A DNA stretch of 64,000 bases from assembly GCA_050951505.1 (NCBI GenBank), contig JBMNJE010000011.1, positions 558,001 through 622,000 on the forward strand, read 5' to 3'. The translations under genes were made by a program, and so were the position numbers. Under the pieces are notes generated by a model. The model worked only from the letters and a program-made list of their open reading frames with translations. It had not been told where the DNA came from and searched no databases. This DNA is from DUOA01 sp012839095. GTDB taxonomy: Bacteria; Bacillota; Clostridia; Caldicoprobacterales; DTU083. This document shows positions 1 through 7,697 of the stretch, in pieces. Numbering within the stretch: position 1 is the first letter of the stretch; each line of letters begins with the position of its first letter.

Positions 1-249
1 CCCGGTTTGCTTCCTGATCCCAGGCTTGCGGAAATAATGATCAAACATGGAATAGAGGGCATAGAGGCTTTCCACAGCAAGCACAGCCGGGAAGCAGAAA
101 AGTATTTTTCAGAACTTGCCCGGCAAAATGGTTTACTTATAACCGGAGGAAGTGACTTCCATGGCGCAGAGGAGCCGTTTGTAGGAGACATTACAATAGG
201 AATGAAAGAGATGGAACGGTTGAGAGACCTGGCTGCAAACAAAAAATGA
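1..249 (+). CDS. PHP-domain metal-dependent phosphoesterase, C-terminal fragment
   Basis: The reading frame is open at the left edge of the window, so only the last 82 residues are present. The fragment contains GGSDFHG, the C-terminal metal-binding motif of PHP-fold phosphoesterases of the TrpH/YciV type, preceded by a segment with the pattern GIEGIEAFHSKHS that is usual just upstream of it. Such proteins hydrolyse nucleotide or phosphorylated substrates using a cluster of divalent metals. The exact substrate cannot be assigned from the fragment. The gene ends before a 117 bp gap that carries the promoter of the next gene. Confidence 0.8.
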   Translation, partial: PGLLPDPRLAEIMIKHGIEGIEAFHSKHSREAEKYFSELARQNGLLITGGSDFHGAEEPFVGDITIGMKEMERLRDLAANKK

Positions 250-280
250 ATTTCTGCATAGGTTATAATTCATTTTTCCA

Positions 281-309
281 TGGACGTATCGGGATAATCG
301 TGCTATAAT
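281..309 (+). promoter_or_regulatory. Sigma-A-type promoter of the aminotransferase gene
   Basis: A -35 box TGGACG (281-286), a 17 bp spacer and a -10 box TATAAT (304-309) lie about 57 bp before the start codon of the aminotransferase. The -10 is perfect and the -35 matches four of six consensus bases. Confidence 0.65.
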
Positions 310-366
310 ACTTTCATATTGATGGATTTATATTTCAAACTTTCATTGTAGGGGGACTATTCATAT

Positions 367-1560
367 ATGATTTTATCTCAGAAGAACCTGGGCATTTCTC
401 AATCTCTGACTCTTTCAATTGATGCCAAGGCTAAGAAAATGCTGTCGGAAGGATATGATGTGATTGGCTTTGGAGCAGGGGAACCGGATTTTCCTACCCC
501 TGATTATATAATAAGAGCTGCCAAAGATGCATTGGATCAAGGCATGACCCGGTATACTCCATCGTCCGGCACCCTTCATCTGAGACAGGCAATATGCAGG
601 AAATTGGAAAAGGACAATCATATTGTCTATACACCTGATGAAATTATCGTTTCAAATGGTGCAAAACATTCCTTATACAACATATTCCAGGCAATCCTGA
701 ATCCGGGTGATGAGGTAATAATACCCAGGCCTTACTGGCTTAGTTACCCTGAAATGGTTAAAATGGCTGATGGGGTATCTGTCTATTTGAATACTGAAGA
801 GGATAATTCCTTTAAGATTAGGATAGAAGAACTGAGAAAAGCTGTTACTCCAAAGACAAAGGCGCTTGTTCTGAATAATCCGAGTAATCCATGCGGTTCT
901 GTCTATGAGAAGCATGAGCTTGCAGCGATAGCAGGCTTGGCTGTGGAGCGGGGTTTTTATATTGTATCCGATGAGATATATGAAGAATTGACCTATGACG
1001 GTATGCAGCATGTCAGCATTGCATCTTTGAGTGAGGAGGTTAAAGAAGTGACGCTGACAGTAAATGGCATGTCTAAGGCTTATGCCATGACTGGATGGAG
1101 AATAGGCTATACAGCCGGCCCCAGACATGTTATCAAAATAATGTCAAACATACAGTCACATTCTACTTCCAATCCGAATTCCATCGCACAGTATGCCAGT
1201 TCGGCGGCTTTGGATGCACCCAAGGAACAGATTAAACACATGGTTCAGGAGTTTGACAGGAGAAGGCTGTATATGGCGGAAAAAATTAACTCCATTCCTT
1301 ATTTGTCATGTATAAAACCCAAAGGCGCTTTCTATATGATGATGAATATCAGCAAAGCCATAGGCAAAAGGTACGGTGATACTATAATTGATAATTCACT
1401 GACTTTTGCAGATGCTCTTTTGGAATCGCAGAAAGTTACGGTAGTGCCGGGCATGGCATTTGGAGCCGACAATTATGTAAGGCTGTCCTATGCAATATCC
1501 ATGGACAAAATTAAAAAAGGTTTGGATCGGATTGAAAAGTTTATGAGTGAACTGGTCTGA
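367..1560 (+). CDS. Aspartate-type aminotransferase (PLP-dependent, class I)
   Basis: A 397-residue class I/II aminotransferase of the AspB/AspC-like bacterial group. It transfers an amino group between an amino acid, probably aspartate, and 2-oxoglutarate using pyridoxal phosphate in the cytosol. Visible signatures are GFGAGEPDFPTP near residue 35, NNPSNPCG near 170, DEIYEEL near 203 and the PLP lysine motif SKAYAMTGWRIGY near 237. Full length for the family. An AGGGGG ribosome binding site lies 11 bp before the ATG. Its original transcription terminator just downstream has been split by an insertion sequence. Substrate preference within the family is not certain. Confidence 0.9.
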   Translation: MILSQKNLGISQSLTLSIDAKAKKMLSEGYDVIGFGAGEPDFPTPDYIIRAAKDALDQGMTRYTPSSGTLHLRQAICRKLEKDNHIVYTPDEIIVSNGAKHSLYNIFQAILNPGDEVIIPRPYWLSYPEMVKMADGVSVYLNTEEDNSFKIRIEELRKAVTPKTKALVLNNPSNPCGSVYEKHELAAIAGLAVERGFYIVSDEIYEELTYDGMQHVSIASLSEEVKEVTLTVNGMSKAYAMTGWRIGYTAGPRHVIKIMSNIQSHSTSNPNSIAQYASSAALDAPKEQIKHMVQEFDRRRLYMAEKINSIPYLSCIKPKGAFYMMMNISKAIGKRYGDTIIDNSLTFADALLESQKVTVVPGMAFGADNYVRLSYAISMDKIKKGLDRIEKFMSELV

Positions 1561-1618
1561 TTGGCTGTTAAGGCCTTCTGCCATGAACATACACCTTGCA
1601 AACTATAACAATAAAAAC

Positions 1619-1641
1619 AGTGGATATAAATTATATCCACT
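1619..1641. repeat. Left 23 bp target duplication of the IS1182-like element
   Basis: This 23 bp sequence is repeated exactly and in the same orientation at 3226-3248, on the other side of the insertion sequence. It is itself nearly palindromic (arms GTGGATATA / TATATCCAC). Joining the outer flanks across one copy rebuilds a perfect hairpin with 18 bp arms beginning ATAAAAACAGTGGATATA, ending in a T tract. The copy therefore represents half of a split, formerly bidirectional terminator. Confidence 0.85.
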
Positions 1642-1656
1642 CAGATTGATGACAAA

Positions 1657-1692
1657 CCCCCCTGTTTTAATAGGCAGGGGGTTACTTTTTAT
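1657..1692 (+). terminator. Inward-facing terminator at the left end of the IS1182-like element
   Basis: Hairpin with CCCCCTG (1658-1664) pairing with CAGGGGG (1675-1681), followed on the plus strand by TTACTTTTTAT. It would stop transcripts that run from the aminotransferase gene into the element antisense to the transposase. Confidence 0.65.
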
Positions 1693-1695
1693 AGA

Positions 1696-3107
1696 TCAAA
1701 CAATGGCAAAGAGTGTTTTACAGAAATAGAGAAAGCAAATATTGGCAAAAGAAAGTGACCGTCTGGCCAGTATAGTAGCTATCTTTTTCATATTCTGACA
1801 TGCAGCAGTTAGCAAGCATTGCTCACTCACTTTCTCTAATCCACGCATACGACAATAGCGAAGTCCATGCAGTTCTTTAGCATCTGCAAAGCTTCGCTCT
1901 ATTGTTTCTTTTCGGTGTTTATATATCTGCTTTCCCTTTTCTGTTTTTATGAAAGATGCCACTTGATCCTTAAAATCTTCCCAAATATGCCGTCTGATGG
2001 TTCTGTAGGTGCTTTTATCAGATGTCAGGCATTTATCCCTGCGTGGGCAAGTTCCACAATATTCAGGATTGCAGACATATTCCCTGTATCCTTCTCGTGT
2101 TGTGGTTTTATAGTGCATGGGATAAAGATTAGGGCAAACATACAAATCAAGTTCCTTAATATACTGGAATTTTGTTTTCGTATATTTTCCTTTTACATGA
2201 GGTCCTAAACGAAAGCCTATTACTCCTTGTATATTGCGATCAGCTAATCCCTTACATATGGGATTAGTAAAATATCCAGCATCCAAGCCGGCATACTTCA
2301 CATCAAATCCAAATCTCTCAATTTGCCGATCCAAACGAGCAAGGTAAGGATCAACATCATTAACATTACCTGGAGTAACAAATACATCAGTGATAAGATT
2401 GTATTTAATATCTACCGTTCTGTGATCCAGATAGAAGAAACCTTTAGGTTTACCATCCCGTACCATGTATCCGCTTTCAGGATCTGTCGTACTAACTTTC
2501 GTTTCTTTTACTTCCGGTAAATTGAGTTTTTTTTGAGAGGTTCCTTTCCATGGTTGGTTCGATCCTCTTCAATTGCTTGCTCAAGATCGGCTATATAATC
2601 TTTAACAGATTTCTCAACCTGTTGGATAATGTACTTGTGTTTATTGGCATTGGCTTTTAAATGTGTCGAATCCGTATAAAGAACCTTACCGCTGATAAGG
2701 TTATGTTCAATCCCCTGTAAAACAATTTCATCGAATACTTTCTGGAAAATATCTGTGCCTTTAAATCTCCTTCTCCTGTTTTGACTTATCGTACTATGAT
2801 CAGGAACTTCATCAGTTAAGGAGAGCCCTAAAAACCATCGATAGGCAACATTTACTTGTATTTCTTTCTCTAACTGCCTTTCTGATCTAATGCCGTATAG
2901 ATATCCTATGAACAGCATCTTGAACAATACAACCGGATCAATAGCAGGCCGGCCATTGTCCTTGCAATACAAATCCTTTACTAAATCATATATAAAATCA
3001 AAACGAATATGCTTATCTATTAATCTTAAAAGGTGATCCTGTGGTACCAGGTTTTCTATGTATACTAACTCCAGTTTGCTTTGCTTCTTTGAGTTATCTT
3101 GTATCAT
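1696..3107 (-). CDS. IS1182-family transposase in two overlapping frames (possible -1 frameshift)
   Basis: The first frame (3107-2508) encodes 199 residues with the family's N-terminal domain and the start of the DDE domain (LYTDSTHLKANANK). The second (about 2530-1696) supplies the rest, including GLDAGYF and ERSFADAKELHGLRYCRMRG. The frames meet in a run of eight A on the coding strand at about 2527-2534. Here the zero frame reads CTC AAA AAA AAC and contains the classic slippery heptamer A AAA AAC. A -1 slip continues as LNLPEVKETK and yields a 470-residue protein, normal for the family. An AAAGGA sequence lies about 9 nt upstream of the heptamer. The break is either programmed or a one-base indel. 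The ATG at 3107 follows GGGGGTAAGTAC. Confidence 0.85.
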
Positions 3108-3200
3108 GTACTTACCCCCATTTAAAATCTATATTGGTAATATTCGACAGGTAATCGAAAAATCCTTTTGGGAATAAGTGTAAATTCCAAAAAATGATAA

Positions 3201-3223
3201 GGCTGTTGACTTTGTCAACAGCC
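3201..3223 (-). terminator. Inward-facing terminator at the right end of the IS1182-like element
   Basis: Perfect hairpin GGCTGTTGAC-TTT-GTCAACAGCC overlapping the right inverted repeat. On the minus strand it is followed by TTATCATTTTTTGG. It would block transcription from tRNA-Trp into the transposase gene. Confidence 0.65.
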
Positions 3224-3225
3224 TG

Positions 3226-3248
3226 AGTGGATATAAATTATATCCACT
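3226..3248. repeat. Right 23 bp target duplication of the IS1182-like element
   Basis: Exact direct copy of 1619-1641. On its outer side it is followed by GTTTTTAT, the T-tract half of the original terminator hairpin shared by the aminotransferase gene and tRNA-Trp. Confidence 0.85.
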
Positions 3249-3255
3249 GTTTTTA

Positions 3256-3331
3256 TGGCAGGGGAGACGCGACTCGAACACGCAACCAATGGTTTTGGAG
3301 ACCACTACTCTACCAATTGAGCTACTCCCCT
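3256..3331 (-). tRNA. tRNA-Trp (anticodon CCA)
   Basis: Cloverleaf read on the minus strand: acceptor AGGGGAG/CTCCCCT, anticodon loop CTCCAAA giving CCA, T-arm GTTCGAGTC and an encoded 3' CCA. Single gene with its own promoter. Its terminator now contains the IS1182-like element and a second element is inserted directly upstream of the promoter. Confidence 0.95.
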
Positions 3332-3359
3332 ACATATAGTGTTTCAACGCACATTTGTT

Positions 3360-3388
3360 ATTATAAAATAACAAGTCAAATAAGTCAA
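3360..3388 (-). promoter_or_regulatory. Promoter of tRNA-Trp
   Basis: On the minus strand TTGACT (3388-3383), a 17 bp spacer and TATAAT (3365-3360), about 29 bp before the tRNA 5' end. The outermost base of the -35 box is the first base of the target duplication of the neighbouring insertion sequence, so the promoter is intact but at the very edge of the element. Confidence 0.8.
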
Positions 3389-3406
3389 TGGTATTTGCTG
3401 AGATTT
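3388..3406. repeat. Left 19 bp target duplication of the IS1202/ISNCY-like element
   Basis: ATGGTATTTGCTGAGATTT at this position recurs in direct orientation at 5203-5221. Long duplications are typical of the IS1202-type group. Confidence 0.85.
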
Positions 3407-3480
3407 GTAGTTATTCTATGATAATGTCATGTTGAATTTATTCTGATAAAATGTCATGTATGCGAAAGGAGATATTCAAC

Positions 3481-4812
3481 ATGACTCAAAAAGAGATAAC
3501 CAAGCTCAGAGTCATTAATCAAACTATCGATAAGGTAATAACCATCCGAGAGGCTGCCGAGCTTTTAAACCTCAGTGAACGCCAAGTAATACGATTAAAA
3601 GGAGGAGTTATTCAAGAAGGAGCTGCGTTCATCATCCATAAAAATAGAGGTCGTAAACCAAAGCATGCTGTACCGGATAAAACCAGAGATTCTATCATCG
3701 AGCTTAAGCAGACTAAGTATGAAGAAGCCAATTTTAATCACTTTCAGGAACTTCTTGAAAAGTACGAGGAGATCCAAGTAAGTTACTCTACAGTGCATAG
3801 GATCTTAATAGAAGCAGGTATCAAGAGCCCCAAAAGTCATCGTAAACGTAAGGCGCATCATAGGAGGAAAAGAAAGCCTCAAAAAGGTATGTTGGTTCAA
3901 ATTGATGCATCTCCCCATGAATGGATTATTGGCGAAGAATGCTTTGACCTTCATGGTGCCATAGATGATGCTACAGGCGAGATTCTTGCCCTTTACTTTA
4001 CTCCCAATGAGTGTATGGAAGGATACTTTGAAATTGTAAGACAAGTAGTTACGAATCACGGTATTCCAACCAGCCTCTACTGCGATCGCCATACTATATT
4101 TGTCTCTCCCAATGATGGCAAGTTATCTATTGAAGAACAATTAGATGGCAAAGTAGTTAACCTCACCCAATTTGGTAGAGCCATGGAGGAGCTGGGCATT
4201 AATATTATTAAAGCTAGTTCCCCCCAAGCCAAAGGCCGTATTGAAAGGCTATGGGGCACTCTCCAAAGCAGGCTTCCTGTTGAGTTCAAGATCCATGGTA
4301 TCACTACCATGGAAGCTGCAAATGCCTTCTTAGCAGCGTTTATTGATGAATATAACAAGAAGTTCGGAGTGGAGCCAGAAGATCCCACGCCAGCCTTTAG
4401 AGCCTTGGAGCCAAGCATCAATCTTGACTATATTCTTTGTATAAAAGAGGAGCGCACCATTATCGAGAGTTCAGCTTTCTCATACAAAGGCCAATATTAT
4501 CAGCTCGCTAAAAACGGTGAAAAAGCAGCTGCCATGCCAAAGGCCAAACTTACCGTTTTAAGCAGCTCCAAAATCGGTGTAAAAGCTATTTATGCCGATG
4601 TTGTATATGACACCAAGGCACTGGCTGAACGTCCTAAAAAGGCCGTTGCAGGTTCTTCTAAGTCACAAGGCCATAAAAGAATTAGACCTGCAAATGACCA
4701 CCCATGGCGCCAATCGCCAGATAAAAAACCCATGCTCTCGTATGAGGAAACTGATACCGAAATCATTTCTATGCTAAATGATTTATTCAGTTCCACCAGA
4801 GCATGGGCCTAA
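3481..4812 (+). CDS. DDE transposase of the IS1202/ISNCY type
   Basis: 443 residues. An N-terminal helix-turn-helix (REAAELLNLSERQVIRL, about residues 20-40) is followed by a winged-helix-like segment, a basic stretch (SHRKRKAHHRRKRKPQ) and an integrase core. Catalytic candidates are D in QIDASPHEW, D in YCDRHTIF and E in GRIERLWGTLQ. The start is set at the ATG preceded by AAAGGAG 9 bp upstream; an upstream in-frame ATG at 3451 has no ribosome binding site. The gene is uninterrupted and the element's ends and target duplication are intact, so it may be active. Full-length for the group. Confidence 0.9.
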   Translation: MTQKEITKLRVINQTIDKVITIREAAELLNLSERQVIRLKGGVIQEGAAFIIHKNRGRKPKHAVPDKTRDSIIELKQTKYEEANFNHFQELLEKYEEIQVSYSTVHRILIEAGIKSPKSHRKRKAHHRRKRKPQKGMLVQIDASPHEWIIGEECFDLHGAIDDATGEILALYFTPNECMEGYFEIVRQVVTNHGIPTSLYCDRHTIFVSPNDGKLSIEEQLDGKVVNLTQFGRAMEELGINIIKASSPQAKGRIERLWGTLQSRLPVEFKIHGITTMEAANAFLAAFIDEYNKKFGVEPEDPTPAFRALEPSINLDYILCIKEERTIIESSAFSYKGQYYQLAKNGEKAAAMPKAKLTVLSSSKIGVKAIYADVVYDTKALAERPKKAVAGSSKSQGHKRIRPANDHPWRQSPDKKPMLSYEETDTEIISMLNDLFSSTRAWA

Positions 4813-5202
4813 ACCATAATACTATCATACCCTTTTACCCCCATTTGTTGCAAGGGCTTGTTTCGCCATGCTCTTTTTTATCGCTTAAATGCGAAAAGCT
4901 TGCTTTTTTAGCTGATTCCCGAGGCGCCTTTATCTGAAAATGCTCGTTGTTAGCGGCCGCCATGCTATACTGGTAATTCCGGGGGGTATGGATATGTGTT
5001 CTAGCTTGCTTTCTCCCTTCATCCCTCGGCAAGTAAGCCCTCAGCATGGCGGAATGAGTATGTCAAGGATAAGCCACGCTTTTGGCCCTTGACATGCTCA
5101 TTAGCGATGTAGATTTTACTTAGTATATTTTTTGGTGTAAAGGTGACATTTTCACTGATTAAAACCACTCGCTTTTAGGTGACATTTTCATAGATTATTG
5201 AC
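4813..5202. other. Non-coding tail of the IS1202/ISNCY-like element
   Basis: 390 bp between the transposase stop and the right inverted repeat. No open frame here has a ribosome binding site or a recognisable product. Two terminal boxes ending AATGTCA (reversed) lie at its right edge. Confidence 0.6.
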
Positions 5203-5221
5203 ATGGTATTTGCTGAGATTT
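5203..5221. repeat. Right 19 bp target duplication of the IS1202/ISNCY-like element
   Basis: Direct copy of 3388-3406, joined on its right to the leader of proC. Confidence 0.85.
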
Positions 5222-5291
5222 TTTTCGTGGTAAAGCCATGAATAATATGATATAGTAGGGATATCCAAAAATAAACAATAGGAGATTCAAG

Positions 5292-6122
5292 ATGGAAATC
5301 CAGGAAACAAGCATAGGATTAATCGGAGCAGGCAATATGGGTGCTGCTGTCATACGCGGGGCAATCAAGAGCAATATTATTGAACCGGAATCGATTTGGG
5401 TCTATGATATAGTACCCGGCAAGCTGAACCAGCTTCAGCAAGAATTCGGAATAAACATTGCTCCATCCATAGATATTCTTGTAAATGAAAGCAGGGTGAT
5501 TATACCAGCTGTCAAGCCTTCAGATATAGCAGAAGTTCTTGCAATGGTCAGAGAAAGCCTGACAGGTGATCATCTGATTTTGTCCATAGCAGCAGGCGTT
5601 ACCACAGAGCAATTGAAAAATATGGTTCAAGGAAAATGTCATGTTATCCGGACCATGCCCAATACGCCGGCTTTGGTGGGGGAGGGCATGACAGCGGTTT
5701 GCAGGGATCCATCCATACCCGAAAGATTCATTAACATGGCATGTATGATACTGAAATCCTTTGGGAAAATAGAATTTGTATCGGAAGATCAAATCCATGC
5801 CGTTACGGCAATAAGCGGAAGCAGCCCGGCATATGCCTTTATGTTTCTGGAAGCATTGGCTGACGGAGGGGTGATGATGGGATTGTCCAGGGAACAAAGC
5901 TACAGGATGGCTGCCCAATCATTGCTGGGTGCTGCTAAACTGATGCTGGAAACCGGCAAGCATCCTGGAGAGCTGAAGGATATGGTTTGTTCTCCGTCAG
6001 GCACCACCATTGATGCAGTTGCCTCTCTGGAACACAGCGGTTTTCGGGGCATCGTTACAAAAGCAGTTCAGGTGTGTGCAGAAAAAAGCATTGCCATGGG
6101 AAAGGAAATGCAGAGGACATGA
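5292..6122 (+). CDS. proC: Pyrroline-5-carboxylate reductase
   Basis: 276 residues. It catalyses the last step of proline synthesis, reduction of pyrroline-5-carboxylate with NAD(P)H. The N-terminal Rossmann motif GAGNMG is at residues 13-18. The C-terminal dimerisation domain contains SGSSPAY near 178 and the family signature SPSGTTIDA near 236. The ATG follows AGGAG 8 bp upstream. The gene overlaps rnhA by four bases (ATGA), so the two are probably translationally coupled. The insertion sequence upstream ends about 70 bp before the start, close to where a promoter would be expected. Confidence 0.95.
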   Translation: MEIQETSIGLIGAGNMGAAVIRGAIKSNIIEPESIWVYDIVPGKLNQLQQEFGINIAPSIDILVNESRVIIPAVKPSDIAEVLAMVRESLTGDHLILSIAAGVTTEQLKNMVQGKCHVIRTMPNTPALVGEGMTAVCRDPSIPERFINMACMILKSFGKIEFVSEDQIHAVTAISGSSPAYAFMFLEALADGGVMMGLSREQSYRMAAQSLLGAAKLMLETGKHPGELKDMVCSPSGTTIDAVASLEHSGFRGIVTKAVQVCAEKSIAMGKEMQRT

Positions 6123-6601
6123 AGGAGGTAAAAATATATACGGACGGGGCCTGCAGCGGCAATCCCGGACCAGGGGGCTGGGGTGCCATTCTCCTATATA
6201 AGGAGCATGAGAGGGAGTTATCCGGTCATGAAGAAGATACCACCAACAACAGAATGGAACTGATGGGCCCGATTAAGGCCCTGGAAGCGTTGAATCAACC
6301 TTGCAGAGTATCCATATACACCGACAGTGCCTACGTTTATAACGCTTTTGCTCAGGGCTGGATAGAAACTTGGCAGAAGAACGGCTGGATGAACAGCAGA
6401 AAGCAGCCGGTAGAAAACCAGGATCTCTGGAAACGCTTGCTGGAGCTGATGGCAGCTCACAAGGTAAAATGGCATAAGGTAAAAGGGCATAGCGATGATG
6501 AAAAAAACAACAGATGCGATGAACTAGCCAGGACGGCAATCAGGCGGTTGATGAAGAACTCTGAAATCCAGCTGCCTGGTAACCTGCAAAATGATGGATG
6601 A
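6119..6601 (+). CDS. rnhA: Ribonuclease HI
   Basis: 160 residues. It cuts the RNA strand of RNA-DNA hybrids. The four acidic catalytic positions are visible: D in YTDGACSGNPG, E in NRMELMG, D in YTDSAYV and D in RCDELAR. The start is the ATG that overlaps the proC stop; it gives the normal N-terminus MKEVKIYTDGA. Longer upstream reading would lie inside proC. Cotranscription with proC is likely from the four-base overlap. Confidence 0.95.
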   Translation: MKEVKIYTDGACSGNPGPGGWGAILLYKEHERELSGHEEDTTNNRMELMGPIKALEALNQPCRVSIYTDSAYVYNAFAQGWIETWQKNGWMNSRKQPVENQDLWKRLLELMAAHKVKWHKVKGHSDDEKNNRCDELARTAIRRLMKNSEIQLPGNLQNDG

Positions 6602-7294
6602 CGAATAAGACTCATAAAATTGGAAAGCCTGCATTAGTTAACATAATATTATTATGTTAACTATAAAGTTATAAATGGAAGCTGACACTGCAAGTACGGA
6701 ATACATATGAGGAAAAAGATAATCCAATTTGAGTATGAATATGATTTACGAATAATGTGAGACTGCAATAATAATATAAAGTACTAAATAATGAAAAGAA
6801 GTGTTGTTTTATTGGAGTTTTCTAAGGCAACATTCATAACGTTCAGAGTAATCGGATGATTAACAGCGTTTATGAGTATAATCCCAAATTGTTATTGCAG
6901 AAAACCTATCCAGGGTGCTCAAATTTATTATTTTGCTAAAAACTATATCACAGCAATAAAAAAATACACATTTTTTAATGCAATAATAAAATTCGTATAA
7001 TTGGATTTGAACACTAATCTTCGAACAGTAAGTGATAAATCTACAAGAGGGACGGTTAATGTATCAATTGTGCTGCTTTTATAATATGATTAAAAATAGC
7101 GCTGCTTTGTTATGATAAGGGGGACGGTTGGCCGAAATAGTACTATGCGCAAAATACAAGTTTTACGAAAAGTACCGCCCAAAAGCAAATAACAGTACCT
7201 TTATAGCCTGCCTGGTACTGCTATTTGTCTTTTCATCATATCAGCTCAGTCAGCATGTTTTTTTCTTGTCTTTATATATCTGTTTCTTACATTT
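6602..7294. other. AT-rich intergenic stretch without a convincing gene
   Basis: About 690 bp. No frame has both a ribosome binding site and recognisable sequence. It holds a 27 bp palindrome after rnhA (6636-6662). It also holds two copies of the string GGGACGGTT (7049-7057 and 7121-7129), of a kind often seen near decayed repetitive elements in Clostridia. It may be remnant mobile DNA. Confidence 0.5.
6636..6662. repeat. Perfect 27 bp AT-rich palindrome
   Basis: Arms AGTTAACATAATA and TATTATGTTAACT around a single central T. It lies 35 bp after the rnhA stop. No T tract follows, so a role as an intrinsic terminator is doubtful; a protein binding site or an element end is equally possible. 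Confidence 0.6.
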
Positions 7295-7498
7295 TTATCT
7301 GCAGGCTCCAAAGCAGCCTCCTCCAAAGAGTATAACTAAAAGCAGAAAGAAGAACAGCAATTCAGAATTGTCCTTTCGGAACAATCCGCAATTACTGAAA
7401 ATGATAACCAGCAGCAGGAAGAAAAACAATAAGCTGTCATCTGAATTTGAGCCTGATTCCCTGTTTCTGAACAGGCCGCCTAAAATGTCATTGCTCAT
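7295..7498 (-). CDS. Small hydrophobic protein with two repeated DNSLLFFFLLLV-type segments
   Basis: 67 residues starting MSNDILGGLFRN. Two near-identical units follow: SDDSLLFFFLLLVIIF near residues 20-35 and DNSELLFFFLLLVILF near 42-57. Each is a short hydrophobic helix preceded by acidic residues and followed by Cys/Gly. Similar tiny LLFFFLLLV proteins occur in spore-forming Clostridia, often in multiple copies; their function is unknown, and a spore role is only a guess. The ATG is preceded by AGGAAAGGGG at a spacing of 9. Upstream on the minus strand an AC-16 bp-CATATACT arrangement weakly resembles a late mother-cell promoter. A longer plus-strand frame covers the same bases but lacks a ribosome binding site. 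Confidence 0.6.
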   Translation of the reverse strand: MSNDILGGLFRNRESGSNSDDSLLFFFLLLVIIFSNCGLFRKDNSELLFFFLLLVILFGGGCFGACR

Positions 7499-7697
7499 GC
7501 GCACTATCCCCTTTCCTAATTACAGATATATCTTATGAATAAATAGATATCTGATTCTTCATTAACAGTATATGAAAATCGTTGCAGCCTGTGCATATCT
7601 GAGAATCACGTATTTTACACAAGATATCAGATTTGTGATACAATAAGTATATAAAAGCACCTGCCAGATTATAGGAGAAAGCTTACGGAGAAAACAA

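Larger units (their letters stand above)
1642..3225 (-). mobile_element. IS1182-family insertion sequence
   Basis: A 1584 bp element bounded by imperfect inverted repeats, left CAGATTGATGACAAA and right (reversed) CAGGCTGTTGACAAA, and flanked by a 23 bp direct repeat. It carries one frameshifted transposase gene on the minus strand. Each end also carries a hairpin followed by a T-rich tract that would stop transcription entering from outside. The element sits between the aminotransferase gene and tRNA-Trp, inside what was their shared terminator. Size and protein fit the IS1182 family, which is known for long and variable target duplications. Confidence 0.85.
3407..5202 (+). mobile_element. 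IS1202/ISNCY-type insertion sequence
   Basis: A 1796 bp element flanked by a 19 bp direct repeat. The two ends are inverted repeats sharing TA-TCTATGA-AATGTCA. Each end carries a second inner copy of the same box (CTGATAAAATGTCA near 3441 on the left, CAGTGAAAATGTCA reversed near 5150 on the right). These look like paired transposase binding sites. It contains one intact transposase gene and a 390 bp tail without a convincing gene. Confidence 0.85.

Noticed and set aside
673..1128. A 151-codon minus-strand frame inside the aminotransferase gene
   Set aside because: Shadow of a well supported gene, no ribosome binding site.
4835..5047. A 70-codon minus-strand frame in the tail of the IS1202-like element
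   Set aside because: No ribosome binding site and no recognisable sequence.
5198..5226. An outward-facing TTGACA created at the right end of the IS1202-like element
   Set aside because: No -10 box is found at 16-18 bp, so a hybrid promoter for proC is not supported.
7128..7538. A 136-codon plus-strand frame over the small repeated protein gene
   Set aside because: Starts at TTG without a ribosome binding site, composition is not protein-like, and the opposite strand has a better supported gene.
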